A DNA stretch of 64,000 nt from Streptomyces sp. OR43. Its GTDB lineage: Bacteria; Actinomycetota; Actinomycetes; Streptomycetales; Streptomycetaceae. Below the pieces are notes generated by a model, which saw only the letters and a list, made by a program, of their open reading frames with translations, had not been told where the DNA came from and ran no database searches. Positions 43,486-52,599 of this stretch are shown piece after piece (the first letter of the stretch is position 1; each line of letters begins with the position of its first letter). Location: positions 3,226,921 through 3,290,920 of the forward strand of contig NZ_RDBK01000043.1 in NCBI RefSeq assembly GCF_008042275.1, given 5' to 3'. Made by a program: the position numbers and the translations under genes.

Positions 43486-43698
43486 TCAGGCCCAGGCGAG
43501 GGCGTCGCTGACGGTCGCCGGAAGATAGCCTTCCTGGCCGTCGTCGGCGATGAACGCTTGGCCGTCTCGGACGATGACCTCCGCCCCGAGGTAGTGGGTG
43601 AAGGGGAAGTCCGGGTTCATGGCCAGGCGGATTGGCAGGCTGGGGTCCAGGTCCTGGAGTTGCCGGAGCAGGTGGCCGACGGTCAGATTGCTGGGCAC
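43486..43698 (-). CDS. Small conserved hypothetical protein
   Basis: A 70-residue protein: MPSNLTVGHLLRQLQDLDPS, then LPIRLAMNPDFPFTHY and GAEVIVRDGQAFIADDG. The pattern (TVGHLLRQLQ, then PxRLAMNPD) recurs in short proteins of Streptomyces mobile elements, as I recall it. Function is unknown. Confidence 0.6.
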   Translation of the reverse strand: MPSNLTVGHLLRQLQDLDPSLPIRLAMNPDFPFTHYLGAEVIVRDGQAFIADDGQEGYLPATVSDALAWA

Positions 43699-43785
43699 GG
43701 GATCCTCCGAGAACGGGGCAGAACGGCATGGCGCCGGTGAGTGGACGTCAGGAGGCTGCGGGACGGGGCAGGTCGCGAGGGGTAC

Positions 43786-44007
43786 TTAGTCCTTGGTGTG
43801 GGTGGCGAGGTGTCGCCTGCGGCTCTCGTTGACGTAAACCTTGATGGACTGCTTCATGCTCCAGCCGCCGCAGGAGCAGATGGCCTGTGTGTACGCGCGA
43901 CCGGGGCAGTCCGGGTGGAGCGGCTTCGCGGAGCTGGTGTGCTTGTGGTCTGCCGGGCAGAGAGTGTCGTCGGCGTGGTGGTTGGTGAGCGGGGCGCGGA
44001 AAGTCAT
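43786..44007 (-). CDS. Small Cys/His-rich protein
   Basis: A 73-residue protein starting MTFRAPLTNHHADDTLCPADH, with CPG and AICSCGGW motifs that could bind zinc, and an Arg-rich end. AAGGGTT-like sequence precedes the ATG. No family is recognised. Confidence 0.5.
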   Translation of the reverse strand: MTFRAPLTNHHADDTLCPADHKHTSSAKPLHPDCPGRAYTQAICSCGGWSMKQSIKVYVNESRRRHLATHTKD

Positions 44008-44074
44008 GGTGGGAACCCTTCTGAGGGCGGGTGGCAAAGGGAGGTCGCGCTCGGCAGGGGCCGGCTGTACGCGG

Positions 44075-44416
44075 TCAGGCGTGGGCGACGAGGGCTGCGA
44101 TGAATCCGGCGACGGTGTCTGAAGGGGTGTGGATGCCGAACTCCTGCACCCACGGCTCGTCTTCGGTGGGCTGCACTCGGACCTGCCAGACGATGCCGCG
44201 CTTCCACGCGGCGGGGTCCTCGGGGAGCCAGCCGATGCGGACGCGGCCGTCCGGGCTTGTCGCGTGGAAGTTGGCCTCCGGGGTGTCGACGATGGCCCAG
44301 CCGAGGGCGTCAAGGAGGTCGAGCGCCGGGCCGGCACAGTAGTCGGAGTAGAGCCAGCGACGGTCTTCCACGACGGGGCGGACCTTGGCGGGCAGGAGGG
44401 TGGGGGAGGTGTTCAC
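44075..44416 (-). CDS. DUF317-like protein
   Basis: A 113-residue protein starting at GTG 44416. The core LLDALGWAIVDTPEANFHATSP, then RIGWLPEDP and WQVRVQPTEDEPWVQEFG with a final TVAGFIAALVAHA, is the pattern of DUF317 proteins, restricted to Streptomyces and often on mobile elements. The biochemical role is unknown; one proposed role is nucleic-acid or protein binding in transfer regions. Confidence 0.7.
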   Translation of the reverse strand: MNTSPTLLPAKVRPVVEDRRWLYSDYCAGPALDLLDALGWAIVDTPEANFHATSPDGRVRIGWLPEDPAAWKRGIVWQVRVQPTEDEPWVQEFGIHTPSDTVAGFIAALVAHA

Positions 44417-44634
44417 GGTTGAACGATCCCTTCGTTGACCTGCGGTTTTCCCAACACCCGTACGTTGGCATGCAGTGTCCCGAAGTACGTAGTCCTTTCC
44501 CGGGAAGCGGCGTCTGCCGTGGGCGAACTGGCGGCCGTCGGCGCGGGATGCTGACTCCGGGAATGGATCGGTGAATGCGGTTGTCGTACCTGGGTCGCGG
44601 CAACGGGCCGCACGGAACCGATGGGGGAGCAGGG

Positions 44635-44901
44635 ATGGCGGAGCCGAACAGACACTGGGATGACGCAGGGCTGGAGCGCAAGATCCGCGCGGCCGGGCGA
44701 GCGTGGACGGTCGGCGACATCGCGATGGTCGCCGACGGGCAGTGGGGTGTCGGTGCGCAGTCCGACGGACCATGGGACGAGGACACGCTCGTCGAGAACC
44801 GGATCGCGGATGGGCGTCGTGTCGAGTTGACCGTGGAGGAGCTGGCCCACGCGGTGGGCGCCCGTATCGAGGATGCCCACAACGACGAGAACAGCGCCTG
44901 A
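44635..44901 (+). CDS. Small acidic hypothetical protein
   Basis: An 88-residue protein from ATG 44635 (GGGGAG upstream), reading against the surrounding minus-strand genes. It is acidic: WDDAGLERKIRAAGRAWTVG, then a strand-rich centre and VEELAHAVGARIEDAHNDE. Its 3' end abuts the stop of the next minus-strand gene by 4 nt. Function unknown. Confidence 0.55.
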   Translation: MAEPNRHWDDAGLERKIRAAGRAWTVGDIAMVADGQWGVGAQSDGPWDEDTLVENRIADGRRVELTVEELAHAVGARIEDAHNDENSA

Positions 44902-44905
44902 CCGC

Positions 44906-45362
44906 TCAGAGATTCGGTCGCGCAGCGGGCGCCGGTCGCCCGGACGCGGGCGCACGAACAGCCGGGCCGGGCACCTGGTCCAAGGGGTGCAGCGCGTGGG
45001 CGGTGCGGGCGACAGCGGCCTGGACCAGTGAGGGTGCCGGCGTCCGGTCTTTGGGCGTGGCGGCTTTGCCGGGGTCGATTTTCGGACTGGCCGGCGTGAA
45101 GGCTCGCCGCGGAGCCGAGGATCCGCTCCAGGTCGTAGAACCCTGGCGTGTGGCCGGTCCGGGTCAAGCCATGTAGACGGTCTCGGTGTACGGCCGTCGA
45201 GGTGTCGGTCAGGACGAGAGCCGAGCGGATGCGCATGGCTACGCGGAGAAGCGGGTCCTCGCAGGGGCTTTGAGCCGCTACCGGTTCGAGATCCGCCACG
45301 GGCCGGCCCCACGCCTTCTCGATCATGGACGTGGCCTTGGCAAGTGCGGTGGTAATGGACAT
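44906..45362 (-). pseudogene. Hypothetical gene with a single-base frameshift
   Basis: A gene starting at ATG 45362 encodes MSITTALAKATSMIEKAWG, then DLEPVAAQSP and VAMRIRSALVLTDTS through LERILGSAASLHAG. Beyond that the frame loses protein character, while the frame +1 away continues as GKAATPKDRTPAPSLVQAAV and stops at 44906. One extra base in the GGGG run at 45071-45074 (CCCC on this strand) explains it. The intact product would be about 150 residues, helical then Ala/Pro-rich, function unknown. Confidence 0.6.
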
Positions 45363-45556
45363 GAGGGCACTTCCCCTATTCGGGGACAGAAGCGGTGTCC
45401 TGAAGGGCGGGGTCGGTCTCAGTGACCGTGACGTGGCGACGGCGAGCTGGCCCGGGGCACGGCTGGAGTCGTGGGGTTGCCCGACCTGCTCGGCTGCACG
45501 CGGGCACCGCGACAAGAACGGGATGCGGTCGGGTCTCACAGCCGCCGCCACCGCCA

Positions 45557-46399
45557 TCACCGGTCCCGGACGGGGGTCGACTGAGCAGTCACCGCTGCTG
45601 GCACCCGCGGCTGCGGCTGTGGCGCATGGCTGAACAGGGCGTTCGGCGAGGCGGGGCTCCGGCGTAGGGCCGCAGCTGTCCGAGCACCGTCCGCCCCCAG
45701 AGGGACGACGGGGTGGGTGCGGGCGACCGCTGCGACGGGGGGCGGCGGCGACGAGGTCCGACGCCCGGCGACCGGCTCGCTCCAGTGCTCGACGCTTGCG
45801 TAGACGGCTCCCAGTGCCTGACCGGCATCGGTCAGCACGTAGGGGTCGCCGTGTCGCGAGCCGGCGCGGGCGACCAGTCCGTCGGCCTGGAGGCGGAGAA
45901 GCCGATGCCGCGTGAAGCCGCTGTCCAGGCCGGCCTCCTCGGCGATGCGGGTGAACCGCATCGGGCCGCCGGCATCGAGGGCCTGGACCACGGCGGTCGA
46001 GTGCCGAAGATGAAGCCGGCGCAGGGCGTCTTCGACGCGTTCGGCTTCGGCCATTGGGCCAAGCGACAGGTGGGCACGGGACCAGTCCGACACGGTGCCG
46101 TACACCGGGGCCAGCGACTGGCCGAGCGTGCTGAGCCGGTACGGGGCCCCGCGACGGTGGTCATCGCGGGTGACCAGTCCGTCGGCGTGCATCGTAGTCA
46201 GCCGCTTGCCGACGAACTGCTCGCTGACGAAAGGGAGCCGGGCGGCGACATCGCGCACCCGCATCGGACCGCTCTGCTGGCCCAGGGTCATCGCCGACCA
46301 GGCGGTCCACTTCGGCCCTATCAAGGCAAGCGCGTCCTCGATGCGCTGAGCATCGACGGAGGCGATGGAGAAAGAGGGGCGTTGTGCGGGGATGGACAT
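45557..46399 (-). CDS. Tandem HxlR-type winged-helix regulator
   Basis: A 280-residue regulator with two HxlR-like winged helices in one chain. The first (about 15-110) has ALALIGPKWTAWSAMTLG, then FVSEQFVGKRLTTMHADGLV and APYRLSTLGQSL; the second (about 120-210) repeats the layout (LRRLHLRHSTAVVQALDAG, LRLQADGLVARAG, PYVLTDAGQAL). The C-terminal 70 residues are Pro/Ala-rich. Usual HxlR proteins are single-domain dimers of about 110 residues, so this is a fused pseudo-dimer. It may govern the long minus-strand block. Confidence 0.82.
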   Translation of the reverse strand: MSIPAQRPSFSIASVDAQRIEDALALIGPKWTAWSAMTLGQQSGPMRVRDVAARLPFVSEQFVGKRLTTMHADGLVTRDDHRRGAPYRLSTLGQSLAPVYGTVSDWSRAHLSLGPMAEAERVEDALRRLHLRHSTAVVQALDAGGPMRFTRIAEEAGLDSGFTRHRLLRLQADGLVARAGSRHGDPYVLTDAGQALGAVYASVEHWSEPVAGRRTSSPPPPVAAVARTHPVVPLGADGARTAAALRRSPASPNALFSHAPQPQPRVPAAVTAQSTPVRDR

Positions 46400-46423
46400 G
46401 GGGGCGTCCTCTCTCGGAGGGAA

Positions 46424-47245
46424 TCAGCGGGAACGGGAGGGCTTGTCGATCGCCGTGTCGACGGGCCCGGCGGCCGGGTCGGCGGTGGTTCCGTGCGCAG
46501 GGGCGTTGCTGCGACTTAGGGCAGCGGACACGCGCGGCCTCGCCGCACGCGCGGCCTGAAGGGCTGATTTCCCCTGTTGCGTCAGCGAGAGAGGCTGGCC
46601 GGGCCAGTGCATGCCCACACTGGTGTCCTGGTCGAGCAGCCCATCGGCGACCATTCGCCGCACGGTTTCGGGCCAGACCTCCGGATCGGGGCGCTGACCC
46701 TGTCCGTCGGAGAGATAGGTGTCGCCGGAGACCGCGCTCTGGTGGAAGCGCAGTCCGCCGGCCTCGACAGCTTCGAGTGTGACGAGCGGGCGATCACCGG
46801 AGATGGCCCAGTCATCGTGGCGGGCAGGTTCCTGTTCCATGCCTCGGTCCTGCGTCGCCGTCTTCGGGGCACGGGCCGTGCTCTGGTCGTGGGTGAGACG
46901 ACGGAAGGTGGCTATCGACCGGGTCAGCTGTTCGTGAGCGGCTGCGCGGGAGGCGGCGAGCACTTCGACTCGCGGGGCGACGGATTCCAGGACGCCGTAT
47001 CGGTTGGCCGGGACGATCTCGCCCCGACAGATTGGCTCCAGCAGTTCGACAGCGGACCGCGCGGCTCGCACGAGTTGGCCCTGCAGGCTGTCGAGGTTGC
47101 GGGCATCCTCGGCGATCATCTGGCCGACCAGGTCACGGGCGTCACCGGGCGCATGGTTCTCGGTCAGCAGCCAGGGGTCATCGACTCCGAGCTTCTCGGC
47201 GACGAGGTGAGCGCCCGGCCGTTCAGCCGGGTCATAGGGGTTCAC
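46424..47245 (-). CDS. Hypothetical protein, accessory block
   Basis: A 273-residue soluble protein. The N-terminal part (AHLVAEKLGVDDPWLLTENH) is followed by a long helical region and a C-terminal winged-helix-like part (EVWPETVRRMVADGLLDQD). It overlaps the next upstream gene by ATGA (start 47245 versus stop 47242). Family unknown; the wHTH-like end hints at DNA binding. Confidence 0.6.
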   Translation of the reverse strand: MNPYDPAERPGAHLVAEKLGVDDPWLLTENHAPGDARDLVGQMIAEDARNLDSLQGQLVRAARSAVELLEPICRGEIVPANRYGVLESVAPRVEVLAASRAAAHEQLTRSIATFRRLTHDQSTARAPKTATQDRGMEQEPARHDDWAISGDRPLVTLEAVEAGGLRFHQSAVSGDTYLSDGQGQRPDPEVWPETVRRMVADGLLDQDTSVGMHWPGQPLSLTQQGKSALQAARAARPRVSAALSRSNAPAHGTTADPAAGPVDTAIDKPSRSR

Positions 47246-47907
47246 TCGGCGGCTCCCATCCGGATGAGCAGGGAACGGACGAGAGTAGGCAGGCTGTCAG
47301 GGCCTTCACTGATCCACACGCCGTCGCTCGCCTCACCCAGGACGTATTCGGCGTCCTCCATGAGGCTGCTGGAGATTTCCATGCAGGCGTCGGTGATCCG
47401 GCATGCTGCGAGCAGGGACTCGGAGAGGACCTCGACGTATTCGTCTGGTGTGAGGCCGGCGGCCTCGGCCGCGGTGCGGATCGCCGCGAACTCCAGCGCG
47501 CTGAAGCCGAAGTCAAAGGCGCTGAGATCCATGGCGTGGGGCGGGGCGAGCGCTGGATCCGGGGCCTGGGCGGGGATGCCGACACGTGTGCAGATCTGGT
47601 CGACGGAGACGGTCAGTTCAGTAAGCGACTCGGTGAGCCAACCCAGTGCGGAGGAGTAGGAGGCGAGGGTGAAAAGGCCCGCCGGTGTTGCGGGGAGCGG
47701 TTCGCCGGCCATGAAGCCTTCGAGTCGATCGTTGAGCCCGGCAGCCACCCGAGGTCCGGCCGCGAGCGCTCCGAGCACTGGGTGCAAGTAGGAACGGGCG
47801 ACGGCCGTTGGGTACTCGGCGGTGAGGATCCCGGAGACACTCTGTGCGGCGTCAGTCAGAAGTGCCGCCAGTTTGGCGCGGGCGAACGGAGTGTGGTCGG
47901 CAGTCAT
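47242..47907 (-). CDS. Hypothetical helical protein
   Basis: A 221-residue mostly helical protein starting MTADHTPFARAKLAALLTD. Motifs such as SALEFAAIRTAAEAAGLTPDE suggest helix bundles but no known family. It overlaps both neighbours by 4 bp (ATGA), so it is translated as part of the long minus-strand operon. Confidence 0.6.
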   Translation of the reverse strand: MTADHTPFARAKLAALLTDAAQSVSGILTAEYPTAVARSYLHPVLGALAAGPRVAAGLNDRLEGFMAGEPLPATPAGLFTLASYSSALGWLTESLTELTVSVDQICTRVGIPAQAPDPALAPPHAMDLSAFDFGFSALEFAAIRTAAEAAGLTPDEYVEVLSESLLAACRITDACMEISSSLMEDAEYVLGEASDGVWISEGPDSLPTLVRSLLIRMGAAE

Positions 47908-48380
47908 CGCTGGGGAGCCCTTCGGGACGCGACGGGTGTGGGCGGGGCTGCTGCGGGGTGTGTTGCCGGTACAGCGGCCGGCTGGGCGACTGCTCGGGGG
48001 GAGCGGGCACGGGCGGCCTGCACGCGGGCCTCGGTGGCCGAGGGGGCTTCGGCGTCCTGCTGGGGACTGGTGCGCAGGTGTGCCGAGCGGTAGACCGCGT
48101 AGTCCTTGCGGCTGCCGGCGGCGACGAGGTAGATCTCGCGCTTGTGGGTCGAGGTCGGCGGTGCCGGGCGGAACTGGATGACCATCCGGTAGGAAACGGA
48201 CGGATCGACGTAGACCTTGTGGTAGCCGGCGAGGCGGCCCTTCAGCGGCAGGCAGTCATCGCTGCCGTGGACCAGGTTCTGCAGTTCCAGCAGTGCCAAG
48301 TCCCGCATTTCAGAGGGCAGTTCTCGAAGGTCTCCGATGGCGTCGGGGTGTGCGGCGAAGGCGAAGCGGGCGCGGCTCAT
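47904..48380 (-). CDS. RelE/ParE-fold protein with long tail
   Basis: A 158-residue protein. The first about 100 residues follow the RelE/ParE toxin fold: FAAHPDAIGDLRELPSEM, then LPLKGRLAGYHKVYVDPS, VSYRMVIQFRP and IYLVAAGSRKDYAVYRSA. RelE-like toxins cut mRNA on the ribosome, but actinomycete elements also use the fold in non-toxin roles. The last 55 residues are Ala/Pro-rich. No obvious small antitoxin is adjacent; the upstream gene (48377-49153) is much longer than an antitoxin. Toxicity is therefore uncertain. Confidence 0.68.
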   Translation of the reverse strand: MSRARFAFAAHPDAIGDLRELPSEMRDLALLELQNLVHGSDDCLPLKGRLAGYHKVYVDPSVSYRMVIQFRPAPPTSTHKREIYLVAAGSRKDYAVYRSAHLRTSPQQDAEAPSATEARVQAARARSPRAVAQPAAVPATHPAAAPPTPVASRRAPQR

Positions 48381-49153
48381 ATCGACCGCCCAGAGTTGGG
48401 TCGCCAGCCCGTCGTTGCCGGCGATGTGCCGTGCGGATCGATGCCGGTCCTCGGCAACGCGTAGGCGCCGGCCGACCGTGTGAGGGCGGCGGCGGTCCGC
48501 AGTGCGACCTCACCGCGGTAGTCGGGCGGTTCCGGCAACGGGCCGCTGCGCTCATCCAGCCACATTCGAGCGGCATGCTCGTCGGCGAAAGCACCCTCGC
48601 GCAGGGTGTACGTGTGAGCAGCGAGGTCACCCTCGTCGAGGAAGACACGAATCGGTGCCTTGGGGGCGATGCCGTCGCGGGTCAACGTCCATGTTTCGCA
48701 CGGGTTGGAGTCCGAGGTGTAGGTGTCGAGGACCTCGTATCGCGCCCCCGATGCGCGGATCTTCTGTTCGACGACTTGCGTCATGAGATCGTCGGCGGGC
48801 TGCATGAAGTCTTCGCCGATCTGGGAGATCGGCTCAGGCGGACACCCACGCTCGATCAGCCAGTTCTGAGCGAAGGAAGCGGTGGCGTGCCAGCCCGACT
48901 CGTAGGTGTAGGTCCCCTGGTTGAAGTCCCGTGCGATCTTGATCGCGCATATCTGCGGTTCACCGGGAACGCCCCAGGTGGCTGAGCTGTCGATGGCGAC
49001 GACGTAGGTCTCTGCGTCGAGGGTGCCGTGCTCCGCCAGAACGACCAGGTCACCGGGCCAGAAGTGGGCCTTTGCGTCTCCGCTGTTCGCATCGACAGGC
49101 GTGAGATCGGCAAGACCCAAGTCGAAGAGATCCGAATCGAATTCGTCGTTCAT
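48377..49153 (-). CDS. Hypothetical protein upstream of the RelE-like gene
   Basis: A 258-residue acidic protein starting MNDEFDSDLFDLGLADLTPV. Its N-terminal half is beta-rich (WPGDLVVLAEHGTL, DAETYVVAIDSSATW), the middle helical (DDLMTQVVEQKIRASGARYEV), and the end has ARMWLDERSGPLP. No family is recognised. It overlaps DUF4913 and RelE-like genes by ATGA on both sides. Confidence 0.6.
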   Translation of the reverse strand: MNDEFDSDLFDLGLADLTPVDANSGDAKAHFWPGDLVVLAEHGTLDAETYVVAIDSSATWGVPGEPQICAIKIARDFNQGTYTYESGWHATASFAQNWLIERGCPPEPISQIGEDFMQPADDLMTQVVEQKIRASGARYEVLDTYTSDSNPCETWTLTRDGIAPKAPIRVFLDEGDLAAHTYTLREGAFADEHAARMWLDERSGPLPEPPDYRGEVALRTAAALTRSAGAYALPRTGIDPHGTSPATTGWRPNSGRSI

Positions 49154-49755
49154 GCCGCCAGCCCCATCTGCACTGGTGCAGGAGTGGCCAGCACGCGGTG
49201 GTTGGGCCGGACTGGACTGGTCGTGCAGGCGCCGAAGGGCCCGTCGGGAGCGCGGAGATGAACCAGGGTGTGGTCCAGGTGGTCGCGGTGCCACGTGGAA
49301 GGACCGGACAGGCCGGCCTCGGCGTCGGTGAACTGCTGCCACGCGAGCCAGAGGGCGTGCAGCCGGGCGACCGCTTCCGGGTGTTCGTGCCACTGCGCGC
49401 ACCAGGGGCGGCTGCTGCTGACTTCTCGTCCGTACACCGGGAGGAAGAGGTGGTTCACCCAGGTGGTGAGGGCGGCCAGTTCGACGGTGTAGGCCTCGCC
49501 GTCCAGAGCGAGGATGAACACGGAGGTGGGTACATCGCTCCAAGCGGGGTCGGCTGTCTCTGCGGCCGGCTTGTCGTTACCCGGCCGAGGCTCGGCTGAG
49601 GCGGGAGTGGGCTCGGAGCCCAGTCGGTCGAGAATGACGCCGTGCTGCCTGACCTCGGACATGGTCTTGGCGAGGGTGCTGGCGAGGTCGTCGAGGTCCC
49701 CGTCGGGGACGCGGAACGGTTCCGGTTCGGGGGTGGTCGTGCTGGTGTCGGACAT
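49150..49755 (-). CDS. DUF4913 protein
   Basis: A 201-residue protein. After a polar N terminus, the C-terminal half contains WVNHLFLPVYGREVS, PWCAQWHEHPEAVARLHALW and AWQQFTDAEAG, the DUF4913 pattern found mostly on Streptomyces mobile elements, with TWHRDHLDHTL at the end. Start ATG 49755 is preferred over 49770. Function unknown; presence next to transfer genes suggests a role in conjugation. Confidence 0.8.
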   Translation of the reverse strand: MSDTSTTTPEPEPFRVPDGDLDDLASTLAKTMSEVRQHGVILDRLGSEPTPASAEPRPGNDKPAAETADPAWSDVPTSVFILALDGEAYTVELAALTTWVNHLFLPVYGREVSSSRPWCAQWHEHPEAVARLHALWLAWQQFTDAEAGLSGPSTWHRDHLDHTLVHLRAPDGPFGACTTSPVRPNHRVLATPAPVQMGLAA

Positions 49756-49848
49756 GGGGGCGTGCTCCATCTGTGAGACGGCGACATGGGGAAGAGGATC
49801 CGGAGGAACCGCGGTTTGGTCCGGCCGGAATGACCCGGTAGTGGGGCG

Positions 49849-51136
49849 CTACGCCGCCGCGCAGTGAGGGCAGCGGGGGAAGGGAGGTGCCAACAACTGC
49901 AATGCTCGGCTGGCCTGTTGGGGTACGACTCCGTTGCCGAGTGCGGTGAGTTGTGCTGGCCGGCCGAGTCCTGGCGTTGCCGTGACCCAGCCTGGGTCCA
50001 GGCCTTGCATCCACTCCACGAACTCGGGCCGGAGCCGGCCTGCCGCATCGGTGGGTGGCGGCGCGGGGCGGGTGAGCATCTCCCATCGGGTGATGGCGGC
50101 TGCGTATGCTCCCCATCGCTGGTCGGCTCCCCGGGTTCCGGAGCCGCTTCCGTCCAGAGCGGCAGAGCCACAGCCGGCAGAGGCGGGCGCCACTCCGTGC
50201 CCAGTCGGCGTTCCGGGGTGTCCGTACGGCCGGCCTGCGATGTGGGCAGCAGCGATGCAGCCGCACTGGGCAGGGTCATGTCCCCGTTGCCGTACCGCTG
50301 GTTCGGTGAGCCCTTGCTCCCGTCCGACGCCTTCGGAGTCGGCAGCAGCCACTCGACCTCGTCGGCCAGGTTCGGGCCGTGGCCCCCGCTCTTGCGCTTC
50401 GTCGGATGCTGGGAGCCGCCGTTCTTCCCGATGTTGCTCGTCGGCGTCTTGAGCAGGGTGTCCGGCGGGCCAGGCGGCGAGGAAGGTTCGCTCGCGGCGG
50501 TGCGGTGCCCCGATGTCGGAGGCGCGAAGCACGAGCCATTTCGCGTCGTCCCCGAGGTCGGCCAGGGATCCGAGTACGGCACCGAGTGCCCGCAGAGGAG
50601 GCTGACCTGCGGTGTCTCCCAGACACCACGGGCAGAATTCCACGTCGCCAGGGGAACCGGCGGGTGAGGTGAGGAGGCCGCGCACATTCTCGATCACGAC
50701 CAGGCAGGGGCGGAGGGCCTGGACCGCACGGGCGACGTGCAGCCACAGCCCGGAGCGGGTGTGGGAGTTGAGTCCGGCTCGTCGGCCGGCGACCGAGACG
50801 TCTTTGACAGGGGAAGCCCGCCGTGAGGACGCACACCCGGGGGACTGCGGACCAGTCGACGGCTGTGATGTCGCCGAGGTTCGGCACCGCGGGCCAGTGC
50901 CGGGACAGGATGCGTGAGGCATCGGGATTGACCTCTGCGTGCCAGGCCAGGGTGCCGCCGAGGGCCGACTGCACGCCCAGGTCGAGACCGCCGTACCCCG
51001 AGCAGAGCGAACCGATCGGCGGGCGGGCGAGCGCGGAGTGCATGCCGCCGGCCTCGCGCGATCCGGCCCGGGGAAACTGCTGGCGGGACGGCGCCGCGCG
51101 CAAGGCACGGACGTCCGGGCGGGGGGTGTTGTTCAC
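49849..51136 (-). pseudogene. C5-cytosine DNA methyltransferase with a frameshift
   Basis: A cytosine-5 methyltransferase gene in two frames. From GTG 51136 the first frame gives motif I IGSLCSGYGGLDLG and motif IV TAGFPCQ (catalytic Cys110). Immediately after PCQ it goes out of frame; the +1-shifted frame resumes with DVSVAGRRAGLNSHT, motif VI ENVRGLL, motif VIII RRERTF and a motif X-like LTALGNGVVP. One extra base in the TTT run at 50803-50805 (AAA on this strand) accounts for it. The target-recognition region precedes motif IX. The intact protein would be about 428 residues and could protect the element from restriction. Confidence 0.82.
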
Positions 51137-51176
51137 AGTGACTTCCAGAAGGAGAGCGGGGGAGGACAGGGAGTAG

Positions 51177-52334
51177 TCAGTTGTGGCCGCGCGCCGGTGA
51201 CCGCCGGGTGCCAGGGGCGGGCGCCGGGTCAGAGCGAGTCCGGCTCGGTGAGACTGGATTCGGCGCGCTGCGGGCGAGGGCGGCATGCGCTCGTGAGAGG
51301 GGTGGAGGTTCTGGGGTACGAACCGGCGGCGTAGCTGGGCGCCGGCCGGTTGTGCTGTGCCAGCGGGTCCGTACCTCGTCGAGCGGGCCGAGTGCGTGCA
51401 GGGCGTGGTTGATGAGCTGACCGGGGGAGAGCGCCTCGTCCTCCGCCAAGACCCGCACGTCGCGCGCAGCTGTAGCCGCGGTGCGGATCACGGATGAGGC
51501 CAGGACCTGTTCGCCGAGCCATTCGGCGCTGCCTGCACTCACGTCGTCGCAGATGGCGCTGAGGTGTTCTGCCGTGAGGGTGCCGTCGGCCAGAAGTCCA
51601 CGGCGCTGGGCTTCCCAGAGCAGGGTGATGCGGTCGACGGGTTCTCCTCGGTGGTGCAACGCTCCGAGGCAGCGGTAGAGGTGTCCGTGGATAGGGTCGG
51701 TGAAGTCGCCCGGCCGCAGCCAGCCCACTACCTCCTCCATGGCCGTCGGCCGGTCAGCCAGGATGGCCAGGAGGAACCGCTCGTCCTCGCCCGCTTGATC
51801 GTCGGCCCGTACCGGCGACGGGTCGGCAGGGGCGTGGGCCGGGGGGACCGAGCGCGGTTCGGTCCCCCAGCGCTGGGCGAGTTCGCTGAGTACGCCGGAC
51901 AGAACGTCCGCTTGAATCAGGGATCCTTCGACCCGTCCCCGGCGGGCATCGGCACGGGCCGCTTGATGCAGGCGGATCGCGTGCCGGGTGATGGTGCGGT
52001 GGATGGCGCCCTCCAGCACCATGCGGCCGTACACCGGGGCGTGGGCGACGCGCGGGCAGGCGGAGACCAGAGAGTGCGCATACACCGCGGTCAGTCCCCG
52101 GACATGGAGGCCGGCCTCGTTGACCGCGTCGGTCACCCAAGACAATGGGACGGCTCCCTCGGCGGCCAGCGCCGGATGACCGTCGCCTCGGAGCTTGCGC
52201 AACGCGGCGAACAGCGCCTGGTGGACCGGCCGGTCGAAGTGCTCAGGGGCGAGCCAGTCAAGGTGCGAGAGCTGGCCCGGGTCGAGCAGGACCGCGCCGA
52301 GTACCGCCTGCTCCGCACTCAGGAGCGGGTTCAT
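51177..52334 (-). CDS. DnaB-N-domain protein without a helicase domain
   Basis: A 385-residue protein starting MNPLLSAEQAVLGAVLLDP. It has two copies of the DnaB helicase N-terminal domain: about 5-110 (LSHLDWLAPEHFDRPVHQA) and about 165-285 (FLLAILADRPTAMEEVV ... RPGDFTDPIHGHL). No RecA-like ATPase domain follows; the C-terminal 90 residues are Pro/Ala-rich. It could load onto or titrate the primase/helicase, regulating element replication. The upstream gene overlaps it by ATGA. Confidence 0.78.
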   Translation of the reverse strand: MNPLLSAEQAVLGAVLLDPGQLSHLDWLAPEHFDRPVHQALFAALRKLRGDGHPALAAEGAVPLSWVTDAVNEAGLHVRGLTAVYAHSLVSACPRVAHAPVYGRMVLEGAIHRTITRHAIRLHQAARADARRGRVEGSLIQADVLSGVLSELAQRWGTEPRSVPPAHAPADPSPVRADDQAGEDERFLLAILADRPTAMEEVVGWLRPGDFTDPIHGHLYRCLGALHHRGEPVDRITLLWEAQRRGLLADGTLTAEHLSAICDDVSAGSAEWLGEQVLASSVIRTAATAARDVRVLAEDEALSPGQLINHALHALGPLDEVRTRWHSTTGRRPATPPVRTPEPPPLSRAHAALARSAPNPVSPSRTRSDPAPAPGTRRSPARGHN

Positions 52335-52570
52335 GGCCGTTCCCCTGATGCGGGGGAGTCGCTCTGCCGTGTATGCAGTTCCGCGACCGCTTGATCGGCA
52401 GCGGTCACCGCTGTGGAGAAGTCGTTTAGCGTGCTGGTGAAGTCGGGGTCGGTGGCGAGCATCGAGCCGGCCCTGCTGACCAGCCACCACCGGCCGTCGT
52501 GCCGGACGACCGGGGAGAGCATGAGCTGCCTGGCCCGCGCCGGAGGGAAGGCGGGGTTCGGTGAGGACAC
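52331..52570 (-). CDS. Small hypothetical protein upstream of the DnaB-N gene
   Basis: A 79-residue protein from GTG 52570, with AGGAG about 7 nt upstream. It contains RQLMLSPVVRHDGRWWLVSR, a beta-rich segment, and a C-terminal helix. It overlaps the DnaB-N gene by ATGA. No family is recognised; coupling suggests it acts with the DnaB-N protein. Confidence 0.6.
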   Translation of the reverse strand: MSSPNPAFPPARARQLMLSPVVRHDGRWWLVSRAGSMLATDPDFTSTLNDFSTAVTAADQAVAELHTRQSDSPASGERP

Positions 52571-52599
52571 GAAGGGACTCCTGATCAAGTGGGGGAGGG

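Noticed and set aside
47904..48380. Classical RelE-antitoxin pair
   Set aside because: No small antitoxin gene adjoins; the coupled upstream gene encodes 258 residues with no antitoxin-like features.
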